Assembly (NCBI GenBank): GCA_949316495.1
Contig: OX439009.1
Location: 41,453,443 to 41,517,442, forward strand
DNA length: 64,000 bases
Direction of reading: 5' to 3'
Origin: Amphiduros pacificus
Lineage: Eukaryota; Annelida; Polychaeta; Phyllodocida; Hesionidae
The first letter of the stretch is position 1. Each line of letters begins with the position of its first letter. The position numbers and the translations under genes were made by a program. The notes beneath the pieces were generated by a model, which did not search any database, was not told the origin of the DNA, and was given only the letters and a program-made list of their open reading frames with translations. This document shows, piece after piece, positions 49,292-53,398 of this stretch.

Positions 49292-49450
49292 GTATATTTA
49301 ATGAAATAATTCAATCTTACTCCATTCTCGCATTAAATAGTGAAACTTTAATTTGGATGAGGATGTTGACTTTGAATGTTGTCCTGATTTGTGTTGCAGA
49401 AGGAGAGCCTTATTCAATCATTGCAAAGAGACACACAGGAAAGAGAATGA
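11167..49450 (+). CDS. GABBR2-like: Metabotropic GABA-B-type receptor, 17-exon gene span
   Basis: A class C G-protein-coupled receptor at the plasma membrane. Seventeen exons (listed separately) join into 2373 nt, 790 aa plus stop. Order: signal peptide (1-22), bilobed Venus-flytrap ligand domain (about 27-430), seven TM segments (about 448-705), coiled-coil tail (about 750-790). The tail lacks an RSRR retention motif. The membrane part matches GABBR2 (KMSSPTMNN, FGALFAKTWRVHVIF, WETRKVSIPVLNDSRYIGM). The ligand lobe keeps several GABBR1 pocket residues. As is usual for GABA-B receptors there is no Cys-rich linker. All introns are GT-AG except intron 10, best read as GC-AG. Introns 7, 8 and 9 are phase 1, intron 10 phase 2, the rest phase 0. 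Large minisatellites fill about a third of the intron sequence. A divergent GABA-B-related orphan is the main alternative. Confidence 0.93.
11593..13790 (+). repeat. Intron 1 minisatellite, 21-bp unit, about 100 copies
   Basis: Core unit is GTCTGGTAACATATCAACC plus two bases. Variant units form marker patterns: units lacking GG occur at about 12013 and 12661 and are followed by the same variant order, so about 250 bp was copied at a 648-bp offset. Variants with CCATCTTGTAACAT recur near 12327, 13343 and 13678. The edges are more degenerate than the centre. Long frames on both strands arise only because 21 is a multiple of three. Confidence 0.95.
13791..14999. other. Intron 1, unique sequence
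   Basis: AT-rich intron sequence with no exon, RNA gene or clear repeat that I can recognise. Confidence 0.5.
15000..15640 (+). repeat. Intron 1 degenerate 27-30 bp array, left part
   Basis: Loose tandem copies of CCAAGTTATCTAACTAGTAA and variants such as AAAAACTAGCCA. It is the old, diverged half of an array that continues at 16303-16890; a DNA element splits the two. Confidence 0.8.
15758..16294. mobile_element. Non-autonomous TIR DNA element (MITE-like), 8-bp TSD
   Basis: The ends are inverted copies: left GGCTTGTTGCATTCGGCACG and right, reverse-complemented, GGCTTGTTGCATTCAGCACG, with similarity continuing to a GCGCGTT motif about 45 bp in. The element is flanked by a perfect 8-bp direct repeat, GGTCCAGG, at 15750-15757 and 16295-16302. 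An 8-bp target duplication fits hAT, P or Merlin families; the GG terminus recalls Merlin. No transposase is encoded in its 537 bp. Confidence 0.85.
16303..16890 (+). repeat. Intron 1 27-bp array, right part
   Basis: Continuation of the array at 15000-15640. At 16530-16800 about ten copies of a 27-bp unit (AAGTTATCTAACTAGTAAAA) are almost identical, so this part was homogenised or amplified recently, while the flanks are degenerate. Confidence 0.85.
16894..17538. mobile_element. GC-rich inverted-repeat element in intron 1
   Basis: It begins CCTCAGTCACATTTGCGC and ends with the reverse complement of CCTCAGTCACATTTGCACC. The interior is much richer in GC (GCCGGCGCCCGG-type stretches) than the surrounding intron. 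It contains a small tandem block rich in GACGTC palindromes at 17266-17377. No coding region. Target duplication is unclear. Confidence 0.7.
17266..17377. repeat. Short tandem block of AGACGTCT palindromes
   Basis: About six copies of (C)AGACGTCT alternate with GGATGTCTTTC and ATGATA spacers, inside the GC-rich inverted-repeat element. Confidence 0.75.
17539..18237. other. Intron 1, end part
   Basis: No gene or clear repeat. Two related stretches near 18000 and 18130 (CCCCC and ATTTGTTGGTATGTTTTAAG-like) look like an old local duplication of about 135 bp ending just before the exon 2 acceptor. Confidence 0.45.
18238..18375 (+). CDS. GABBR2-like: GABA-B receptor exon 2
   Basis: Residues 80-125, starting CDPGLGID, as in the GABBR1 motif KCDPG. 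It carries LGAGCSTVS; the Ser after Cys aligns with a GABA-binding Ser of GABBR1. Acceptor ttttaag|TGT, donor GTCCAG|gtaaat; phase 0 on both sides. Confidence 0.92.
18376..19942. other. Intron 2, before the array
   Basis: Mostly unique AT-rich sequence. It holds a perfect 20-bp palindrome at 18642-18661 and a dispersed repeat at 19228-19375 that recurs at 45010-45150. No coding exon. Confidence 0.5.
19228..19375 (+). repeat. Dispersed repeat, about 140 bp (partner at 45010-45150)
   Basis: Shared landmarks in the same order are TTTGTGATAAG, CAGTCACTC, GGGCATTGAGTCCCA and a diverged tail. Both copies lie in introns of the receptor gene in the same orientation. Confidence 0.7.
19943..22897 (+). 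repeat. Intron 2 minisatellite, 42-bp unit, about 70 copies
   Basis: Unit core CAGTCCTCAGATATAATCAC followed by ACACA(TT/GT)CACTATACACATTAA. Copies vary at few sites (ATATAATC/ATGTAATC, CATTCAC/CAGTCAC/CTGTCAC), giving runs of shared variants. Because 42 is a multiple of three and no unit has a stop in one frame, a spurious 904-codon frame results. Confidence 0.97.
22898..23656. other. Intron 2, end part
   Basis: AT-rich, no coding exon or RNA gene seen. A short run of imperfect repeats (GAGAGGA and GAGGA with TTTGAG) lies at 23270-23380. Confidence 0.45.
23657..23827 (+). CDS. GABBR2-like: GABA-B receptor exon 3
   Basis: Residues 126-182, LSYASVSPALSDKERFPWFF onward. LSYxSxSPALS is the GABBR1 form of this pocket loop (GABBR2 has LSFAATTPVLA). 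The GABBR1 pocket His in FRTHPS is Ser here (FRVSSPD). Acceptor tttgcag|CTT, donor TCAAAG|gtaatg, followed at once by a 17-bp array built on AAGGTAATG. Confidence 0.93.
23822..24247 (+). repeat. 17-bp array starting at the exon 3 splice donor
   Basis: About 24 copies of AAGGTAATGCCAACATT and variants (GTAATGTC, GTGATGTC, GCAATACC). The first copy is formed by the last codon of exon 3 and the first 14 intron bases, so many units recreate AAG|GTAATG or AAG|GTGATG. Confidence 0.9.
24414..24515 (+). CDS. GABBR2-like: GABA-B receptor exon 4
   Basis: Residues 183-216, VTDDIVKRLFQNNITLITSE onward to IQNLK. Matches the region of GABBR1 with [20 protein letters not shown]. Acceptor tctag|GTG, donor CTTAAG|gtagaa. 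Confidence 0.9.
24788..25140 (-). repeat. Dispersed repeat, inverted copy of 50628-51165
   Basis: The reverse complement shares with 50628-51165 the landmarks CATACCTGCAAAC, AAATACATTCCATCAGATTG, GAGATCAGCCAACAATGCAT, GATGCCAGCTCATAT and AATCTCTACCACTGGTA. The second copy has about 250 bp extra in the middle. The family is unknown; it may be the untranslated end of a LINE, because the other copy abuts an RT fragment. Confidence 0.75.
25430..26120 (+). repeat. Degenerate array, about 120-bp period
   Basis: CCAATATGAAGATTTCATAT-like blocks occur near 25490, 25612 and 25730, each followed by TTTACTGTATAAAGTCATT-like sequence; weaker copies continue to about 26100. Confidence 0.55.
25775..25852 (-). 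repeat. tRNA-derived SINE-like head
   Basis: The minus strand reads GTGTCTCAGTGGTTAAGATG, an A-box region like tRNA-Ser/Leu, followed by GGGTTTGAATCCC, a good B box. No full cloverleaf and no discriminator is seen, so it is a SINE or tRNA relic, not a working tRNA gene. Confidence 0.6.
26160..26218 (-). repeat. Second, decayed SINE-like head
   Basis: The minus strand (GACATCTGTCTCCCATGCTA, then AAGGTGTCAGG) parallels the SINE-like unit at 25775-25852 base by base with many changes. It supports a repeated element rather than a single tRNA relic. Confidence 0.45.
26672..27110 (+). repeat. Intron 4 minisatellite, 54-bp unit, 8 copies
   Basis: Units contain CGGTATTACTGCCATTAATA and CTTGTACCATTGTACAATAC. 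The right side decays gradually to about 27510 with the same motifs (GTGCCATTAATAGAGCTTGT), the usual picture of an array with an old edge. Confidence 0.92.
27511..28511. other. Intron 4, end part
   Basis: AT-rich sequence without a recognisable exon, repeat or RNA gene. Confidence 0.45.
28512..28577 (+). CDS. GABBR2-like: GABA-B receptor exon 5
   Basis: Residues 217-238, NHDARIIVSGFYQDMALKVF then CE. It matches [20 protein letters not shown] of GABBR1, including the GABA-contact Tyr in GFYQ. Acceptor ctctgcag|AAC, donor TGTGAG|gtgagt. The exon already contains GTGAGTGGC as codons for Val-Ser-Gly, and this inner GTGAGT is where the 45-bp repeat unit begins. Confidence 0.93.
28533..31942 (+). 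repeat. 45-bp array made of the exon 5 end and donor, about 75 copies
   Basis: Unit: GTGAGTGGCTTCTATCAGGA continuing CATTGCACTGGAGGTATTCTGTGAG. The first unit is the last 45 coding bases of exon 5 (with AAGGTATTC); nearly all later ones read GAGGTATTC. Each junction is GAG|GTGAGT, a near-perfect 5' splice site. Most units keep the exon frame (VSGFYQDIALEVFCE); 47-bp variants (ACCACCAGACAT) shift it and CACCTAGGACAT variants bring a TAG. At the right edge the last unit ends GTGTTCTGTGAG followed by gtctcctaccag, perhaps the ancestral intron start. Confidence 0.97.
32000..32173 (+). CDS. GABBR2-like: GABA-B receptor exon 6
   Basis: Residues 239-296, AFKAGLYGPKYVWIMLGWYN onward to LYLNPEEE. LYGPKYVWxxxGWY matches both GABBR1 (LFGKKYVWFLIGWYADNW) and GABBR2. 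The GABA-contact Trp in GWYxDxWW is present. Acceptor gtttcag|GCA, donor GAAGAG|gtaaat. It joins in frame to exon 5 at the exon's first donor. Confidence 0.93.
32174..32779. other. Intron 6, left part
   Basis: AT-rich unique sequence, nothing recognised. Confidence 0.4.
32780..32986. mobile_element. Foldback element with long inverted repeats in intron 6
   Basis: Left arm 32780-32839 and right arm 32923-32986 are inverted copies over about 60 bp. The left arm starts GGCCTGTAGACACACA and holds GGAAAACAGGGCCAGC and ACAATCTCAAGCAAG; the right arm has the complements in reverse order. The loop is about 80 bp. No coding region, and no clear target duplication. The motif TGCTTGAGATTGTTT also occurs at 15719-15733 next to the TIR element of intron 1, which hints at a family. 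Confidence 0.8.
32987..33569. other. Intron 6, right part
   Basis: AT-rich, nothing recognised. Confidence 0.4.
33570..33732 (+). CDS. GABBR2-like: GABA-B receptor exon 7
   Basis: Residues 297-350 plus one base. MAPQAYDAPWAIALALNHTL aligns with EAPLAYDAIWALALALNKT of GABBR1; the Glu that holds the GABA amino group is Met here. The exon ends CAAAGCACAAT|gtaagg in phase 1, and its last 36 bases are the start of a 58-bp array. Confidence 0.92.
33697..36060 (+). repeat. 58-bp array made of the exon 7 end and donor, about 40 copies
   Basis: Each unit is the last 36 bases of exon 7 (CTAAACCACACCCTGACTGT then CCTCAAAGCACAAT) plus 22 intron bases (GTAAGGAAATAATATTGTAT then GG). Every unit therefore rebuilds the donor CACAAT|GTAAGG. 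Variants (GACC for GTCC, CAGAAT for CACAAT, GGTATGACC) form runs. Degenerate units reach about 36150. Confidence 0.97.
36342..36491 (+). CDS. GABBR2-like: GABA-B receptor exon 8
   Basis: Residues 351-400 and flanking split codons: CLEDFEYRNKEMGRIIMESM onward to VKIDRLQ. It matches [21 protein letters not shown]...GxVVFD of the family. Acceptor ctctag|GT, donor CTGCAAG|gtagat; phase 1 at both ends. Confidence 0.9.
36515..36932 (+). repeat. Intron 8 array, 16-bp unit, 26 copies
   Basis: Nearly perfect copies of CCAAATATATACCTAT starting 24 bp after the exon 8 donor. The perfection suggests recent expansion. It does not include the splice site. Confidence 0.97.
36933..38458. other. Intron 8, rest
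   Basis: Holds short duplications: an approximately 66-bp unit with CTAATATGGTCATGACT at 37018-37145, and a two-copy unit of about 130 bp at 37440-37690 with CATTGGCCTAGAGGA. Several TACAGTAA and TTTGCTGTA motifs at 37550-37840 and 38060-38100 can pair with one another. No exon. Confidence 0.5.
38459..38551 (+). CDS. GABBR2-like: GABA-B receptor exon 9
   Basis: Residues about 401-431, completing an Asp codon, then GIMSTVAIYRPDKEEEEQIV and WSDTSPLIWK. It matches the end of the flytrap domain in GABBR1 ([21 protein letters not shown]). Acceptor tgcag|AT, donor GGAAAG|gtatgg, phase 1. Its 3' end is repeated in the following array. Confidence 0.88.
38513..38945 (+). repeat. 60-bp array made of the exon 9 end and donor, about 7 copies
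   Basis: Each unit carries AATAGTCTGGAGTGA, CCAGCCCACTGATATGGAAA and the donor GAAAG|GTATGGACTAAG, followed by TTAATAGTA. Later copies diverge (AAGGCACGAAC, AACGGTATGAC), so the array ages to the right. Confidence 0.93.
39059..39209 (+). CDS. GABBR2-like: GABA-B receptor exon 10 (TM1), GC donor preferred
   Basis: Residues about 432-481: GHAPRDSSSVIVEEIF then TM1 (ELYAVMCAFSALGITMAVVF) and FNLWYRKER. Acceptor gctag|GT. Ending at AAAG|gcaggt and joining to exon 11 at cag|A gives FNLWYRKERLIKMSSP, the same spacing as human GABBR2 FNIKNRNQKLIKMSSP. The GT four bases later (GCAG|gtttaa) fits only if exon 11 starts at its ATG and drops LIK. Confidence 0.8.
39681..39798 (+). CDS. GABBR2-like: GABA-B receptor exon 11 (TM2)
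   Basis: Residues about 482-521: LIKMSSPTMNNIILLGCIVV onward to TTAAFCQ. KMSSPxMNN is diagnostic of GABBR2 (GABBR1 has QNSQPNLNN). The Cys in FCQ is the conserved extracellular Cys before TM3. Donor TGTCAG|gtgaga, phase 0. Confidence 0.9.
39765..39935 (+). repeat. Three copies of the exon 11 end and donor, 58-59 bp apart
   Basis: CATTGACCACTCAAACAACT, GCTGCTTTCTGTCAG and gtgagagccagccagtcact occur three times, with donors at 39799, 39857 and 39916. The copies differ by single bases, so this is the youngest or smallest of the donor-anchored arrays. Confidence 0.95.
39936..40287. other. Intron 11, left part
   Basis: Unique AT-rich sequence, nothing recognised. Confidence 0.4.
40288..41465 (-). 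mobile_element. LINE 3' half, antisense in intron 11 (decayed)
   Basis: Minus-strand translation gives the RT motifs GCVNGIKQGSVISPILFTIY and FGSADDLSLL (from F-A/G-Y-ADD, with Tyr changed to Ser). Next come YNPTKTVVM and VKHLGNII, then a C-terminal part with FYTAWNRGVRRLFHLPYCTH. One in-frame TAA follows LLCPTL, and the last part (40412-40708) is in another frame. The 3' end has an AT-rich triplet tail (rc of ATTATTATTATC) at 40288-40309. It differs from the LINE at 8575. Confidence 0.85.
41466..43233. other. Intron 11, right part
   Basis: An AT-rich array of about 20 bp (AATAAATTGTTACAATTAAT) with six copies lies at 41500-41610. The rest is unique, without exon or RNA gene. Confidence 0.5.
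43234..43338 (+). CDS. GABBR2-like: GABA-B receptor exon 12 (TM3)
   Basis: Residues 522-556: LRLLLMMVGFSLAFGALFAK then TWRVHVIFTNKLKHV. FGAxFAKTWRVHxIF is the GABBR2 form of TM3 and the second inner loop. Acceptor ttttcag|CTT, donor CATGTG|gtaagt. Confidence 0.93.
43355..43500 (+). repeat. Short degenerate array in intron 12
   Basis: About seven loose copies of GTGGGTGACTTATATACA at 17-21 bp spacing. Confidence 0.7.
43501..44836. other. Intron 12, rest
   Basis: Includes a dispersed repeat at 43655-43745 (partner 48935-49035; shared TTATGCAATCT, ACCTGTGTTAA, ATATACT) and a tandem pair at 44082-44160 (CAAACCTCAGTCATTTAATC). No exon. Confidence 0.5.
44837..44959 (+). CDS. GABBR2-like: GABA-B receptor exon 13 (TM4)
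   Basis: Residues 557-597: VLKDGQLVGLVGALVLLDII onward to ITISTT. KDxQLVxLVGxLxLLD matches GABBR2 (KDQKLLVIVGGMLLIDL). The usual WQxVDP after TM4 is RHFIDH, an odd replacement. Acceptor tgcag|GTC, donor ACAACA|gtgagt. Confidence 0.9.
44960..45865. other. Intron 13
   Basis: Contains a copy of the dispersed repeat at 45010-45150 (partner 19228-19375). Otherwise unique and AT-rich. Confidence 0.5.
45866..46009 (+). CDS. GABBR2-like: GABA-B receptor exon 14 (ECL2, TM5)
   Basis: Residues 598-645: ESEDGDTTFYHQIVVCTSTY then NIYFQGVVYAIKGMLLVFGA and FLSWETRK. The Cys in VVCTS is the disulphide partner of the TM3 Cys. YAxKGxLxxFGxFLxWETR is the family signature. Donor AGAAAG|gtaaac. Confidence 0.93.
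46010..46611. other. Intron 14
   Basis: AT-rich with a short local duplication (TCAAATGTTTGTC... near 46398 and 46442). No exon or RNA gene. Confidence 0.45.
46612..46800 (+). CDS. GABBR2-like: GABA-B receptor exon 15 (TM6-TM7)
   Basis: Residues 646-708: VSIPVLNDSRYIGMCIYNVG onward to TTITQVFVFLPK. This is the best conserved exon; VSIPxLNDSxYIGMxxYNVGI is nearly the same as in GABBR2, and FLPK ends TM7. Acceptor gacag|GTG, donor CCAAAG|gtttgt. Confidence 0.96.
46835..47190 (+). repeat. Degenerate short array in intron 15
   Basis: Loose copies of AAATCAATTGTTCTGTTT at about 20-40 bp spacing, with many changes. Confidence 0.55.
47225..47422 (+). CDS. GABBR2-like: GABA-B receptor exon 16 (cytoplasmic tail)
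   Basis: Residues 709-774: IIKLKDAKINPQAATDALKS onward to EVEIAQLKQRLVE. INPQAATDxxxSNF parallels NPDAATQNRRFQF of GABBR2. The end begins a leucine-heptad coiled coil, which in this family mediates subunit pairing. Donor GTAGAG|gtatgc. Confidence 0.9.
48215..48735 (+). repeat. Dispersed repeat, copy 2 (partner at 10168-10665)
   Basis: Begins GAGGGAATTTTGATTAATGG and ends near GACACTGTTCTCCCTAAC, in the same orientation as the copy upstream of the receptor gene. The two copies differ by many small changes, so the family is old. Confidence 0.7.
49233..49287. repeat. (TA)n microsatellite
   Basis: About 27 TA dinucleotides in intron 16. Confidence 0.97.
49400..49450 (+). CDS. GABBR2-like: GABA-B receptor exon 17 (last coding exon)
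   Basis: Residues 775-790: KESLIQSLQRDTQERE, then TGA. It continues the heptads of exon 16 (IAQLKQRLVEKESLIQSLQ) and stops directly after them. Mammalian GABBR2 has a further tail of more than 100 residues that is absent here. Acceptor gttgcag|AAG, phase 0. Confidence 0.88.
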   Translation, partial: KESLIQSLQRDTQERE

Positions 49451-50090
49451 ATATCAAGAAGAGTGAAATCTATTTCAAAATCAGTTTATTTGTATATAAA
49501 GAATATGGAATACAAATACATGGAACAAAGTGCTTATTACCCTATTTATATTTGCATGTTTCCTGGTGCTTTATATATAAAGTAATATTTGTTGAAAATT
49601 GTTGCATTTATGTTTAGTTGACACATCAAGTTTCTGAGGATAATGAGATGTGTGTCTGATTGGGGGTTACTTGTCCCAATCAAAATATACAAATCCATTG
49701 ATCATAATAAAAGACAAATACCTATCAAGGATTCAAATAAAATCAAGATAGTTTGGGCCACTAAAATACCAAAAATATGGTTGTCCAACTGGGCCACTAC
49801 AACAGAGCATTCAGAGGATCAAGGCCTGCACATAGCTTTTATATCTAATTTAAATTTCAAAGGTATAAATACTCATAGAAGTATATTTCATTTTCCTTGA
49901 CATTGGCAGTTAGGAAACAATTATATCCCAGTGGTAATAATATCCAAGGAAACATAAGAGTTCAAGGTTATCTTCATTTCTCATCACTTTAGCATTTAGA
50001 TAATTTCACCATTTAAAAAAAAACAGTTCCAAAGGTATTTAAACCTATTACAGTATGTTTAGAAATGAAATATATCTCCTATTGGTTCAG
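49451..50090 (+). other. Probable 3' untranslated region of the receptor gene
   Basis: AT-rich sequence after the stop. AATAAA signals at 49706-49711 and 49736-49741 are candidate polyadenylation signals. No further coding exon is seen. Confidence 0.5.
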
Positions 50091-50094
50091 AACG

Positions 50095-50190
50095 TTATTA
50101 GCACTAGATCCTCTGTGGTGATCCAAAGGTTGTGGGTTCGACCCTCCGGCCATGCTGAGATTGAATTCATGATATAATTTCACACCTGAG
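50095..50190 (+). repeat. tRNA-derived SINE-like fragment
   Basis: GGTTGTGGGTTCGACCCTCC holds a near-perfect tRNA B box, preceded by TTAGCACTAGATCCTCTGTG, a weak A-box region. No cloverleaf with paired arms can be drawn, so it is likely a SINE piece. It lies beside an RT fragment. Confidence 0.5.
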
Positions 50191-50211
50191 CAGAGGCCTG
50201 TGCCAAAGGGT

Positions 50212-50634
50212 TTACCCGTGGTCCTTGTAAAGGACATAAACTAATGCAATCGCAAAGAGATGTGTCACCTTGAAGTGTGTAACCTTGAAGGACTCCTGCC
50301 AGAATGTTTCTGTTTCTCCATCAGGGGACAGTACCTTTGCTGTTGTCTTGGCATACACATTGCTGATTGACTGTACGATCTTGTCTGGGATGTCATATGC
50401 TTGGAGTATCTTTTGGATGGAGTCAAAGGCTTTCTTAAAGTCAATGAATGTTAAGACTGCTGTTAGGTTCTTTTTCTTTACTCCTTCCAGTATACGTCTG
50501 AGTGCTAGGATTTGAGATGTTGTTGTCCTCTTTTGCCTGAATCCGTTCTGGTTGATTCCTAATAGTGGATCAATTACAGGTCTTATCCGGCTGAGGATCA
50601 TTCTATTGTAGACTTTGACAGTGAACTCAGGTTG
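50212..50634 (-). mobile_element. LINE reverse-transcriptase fragment
   Basis: Minus-strand translation: VKVYNRMILSRIRPVIDPLL, GINQNGFRQKRTTTSQILAL, then VLTFIDFKKAFDSI (RT domain 3), KVLSPDGETE and a damaged FAIALVYVLYK. The usual GVLQGDTLAPFLF block is corrupted to FKVTHFKVTHLF by a small duplication and loss. It is a 5'- and 3'-truncated relic. Confidence 0.85.
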
Positions 50635-51165
50635 ATCAAACCCTTAACACATACCTGCAAACAATGGTCATTCTGAAATACATTCCATCAGATTGATTGG
50701 TATAATATTTATTCCAAAACAATATTCAAGACCTTCAAAATGTGGAGTTGTCAATATTTGACCATATCAGTCATGATGGAAATCTCTGTTGTCCTATGAG
50801 ATCAGCCAACAATGCATGTGCTCATGATGTGCAAAGATTACGTCTTAGAAATGGTGTCAATTCCTCCATGATAGTTCTCTAGTTTCAGTTGATTGAACAC
50901 TATTAACAATATAGAATTAAGCTTTCTATATTCAAGAATAATGATTAAATATTGCAATTATTATTTTAATTGTCAAATAGAATCACAATTTGAATAAAGA
51001 AATATGTGTAGTAATATTGCTGAGATGTGTGTGCAGTGATTTGCCATTTGTTTGGATATGTAAAAGTGACAACACACCCGTACTAATCTCAGCATGATGC
51101 CAGCTCATATTTTTAATCTCTACCACTGGTACCCTTACCTGAGAATTTCCTCTTTTTGTCAGGTA
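50628..51165 (+). repeat. Dispersed repeat, copy 2 (inverted partner 24788-25140)
   Basis: Landmarks CATACCTGCAAAC to AATCTCTACCACTGGTA as in the partner, with about 250 extra bases at roughly 50835-51085. Confidence 0.75.
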
Positions 51166-51179
51166 TGGATGAATAGTTA

Positions 51180-51395
51180 TTATATGTAAATGGAGGAACA
51201 GTTATTATGTGTGAATGGGTAGATAGTTATTTTTGTGTGAATGGGTGAATAGTTATTTATGTGTCAATGGATGAAAAGTTATTTAACTGTGAATGGGTGA
51301 ATAGTCACTTTATGTGTAAATGGAAGAATAGTCACTTTAAGTGCAAATTTGTGAACAGTCACTTTATGTGTAAATAGATGAATATTTATTTATGT
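51180..51395 (+). repeat. Degenerate array, 28-31 bp unit, about 7 copies
   Basis: Copies of TTATGTGTGAATGGGTGAAT and AGTTATT or AGTCACTT variants. Confidence 0.8.
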
Positions 51396-51694
51396 GGTTC
51401 ATCAAAGCAAAAAGGTCTGCCTCAAACATTATAACCGAATCACAATTTCTTGGTAAATGATAAAGTTTCCTAATTTTATAATTGAGGAAAAGCATATATG
51501 TTTCTATTTGACAATTCAGTCAAAATCCAAGGAAACGCTTTTGTCTTGAGTGTCTGAAAGGATTTTTACAGACCAAAAATATAATAAAAAGATTTCTTTG
51601 AACCCCCAATATTCTATCTTACGGTATAATGGAATAATTTTTTGTGTGGAAATAATTCAAAATAAAAGCAGAAATATCTATACAATATCCGGAA
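51396..51694. other. Intergenic, unique
   Basis: AT-rich sequence, nothing recognised. Confidence 0.4.
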
Positions 51695-53398
51695 ACATCC
51701 ATACAAGCACATAACCACACACACACATCCACACATCCATACAAGCACATAACCACACACACACATCCATACAAGCACATAACCACACACACACATCCAT
51801 ACAAGCACATAACCACACACACACACATCCATACAAGCACATAACCACACACACACATCCATACAAGTATATAACCACACACACACATCCATACAAGCAA
51901 ATAACCACACACACACACACATCCATACAAGCACATAACCACACACACACATCCATACAAGCACATAACCACACACACACATCCATACAAGCACATAACC
52001 ACACACACACATCCATACAAGCACATAACCACACACACACATCCATACAAGCACATAACCACACACACACACACATCCATACAAGCACATAACCACACAC
52101 ACACATACACATCCATACAAGCACATACCCACACACACACATCCATACAAGCACATAACCACACACTCACATCCATACAAGCACATAACCACACACACAT
52201 CCATACAAGCACATAACCACACACACACATCGATACAAGCACATAGCCACACACACACATCCATACAAGCACATAACCACACACACATCAATACAAGTAT
52301 ATAACTACACACACACACAACCATACGAGCAAATAACCACACACACACACATCCATACAAGCACATAACCACACACACATCCATACAAGCACATAACCAC
52401 ACACACACATCCATACAAGCACATAACCACACACACACATCCATACAAGCACATAACCACACACACACATCCATACAAGTATATAACCACACACACACAC
52501 ATCCATACAAGCAAATAACCACACACACACACACATCCATACAAGCACATAACCACACACACACATCCATACAAGTATATAACCACACACACACATCCAT
52601 ACAAGCAAATAACCACACACACACACACATCCATACAAGCACATAACCACACACACACATCCATACAAGCACATAACCACACACACACATCCATACAAGC
52701 ACATAACCACACACACACATCCATACAAGCACATAACCACACACACACACACATCCATACAAGCACATAACCACACACACACACACATCCATACAAGCAC
52801 ATAACCACACACACACATACACATCCATACAAGCACATACCCACACACACACATCCATACAAGCACATAACCACACACTCACATCCATACAAGCACATAA
52901 CCACACACACATCCATACAAGCACATAACCACACACACACATCCATACAAGCACATAACCACACACACACATCCATACAAGCACATAACCACACACACAC
53001 ATCCATACAAGTATATAACTACACACACACACAACCATACAAGCAAATAACCACACACACACACATCCATACAAGCACATAACCACACACACATCCATAC
53101 AAGCACATAACCACACACACACATCGATACAAGCACATAACCACACACACACATCCATACAAGCACATAACCACACACACACATCCATACAAGCACATAA
53201 CCACACACACACACTCATACAAGCACATACCCACACACACACATCCATACAAGCACATAACCACACACTCACATCCATACAAGCACATAACCACACACAC
53301 ATCCATACAAGCACATAACCACACACACACATCCATACAAGCACATAACCACACACACATCCATACAAGCACATAACCACACACACACATCCATACAT
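51695..53398 (+). repeat. Minisatellite, 26-34 bp unit, about 58 copies
   Basis: Unit CATCCATACAAGCACATAAC followed by a variable run of CACACA. Unit length varies by whole CA steps. Runs of variants (AAGTATATAA, GCAAATAA, ACACTCACATCC) repeat in the same order in two blocks (about 51840-52340 and 52460-53050), so larger segments were copied. Confidence 0.96.

Larger units (their letters stand above)
47423..49399. other. Intron 16
   Basis: Holds the second copy of two dispersed repeats (48215-48735 and 48935-49035) and a TA microsatellite at 49233-49287. The remainder (47423-48214) shows no exon or RNA gene. Confidence 0.5.

Noticed and set aside
50095-50190. Working tRNA gene
   Set aside because: Good B box only; acceptor and anticodon arms do not pair.
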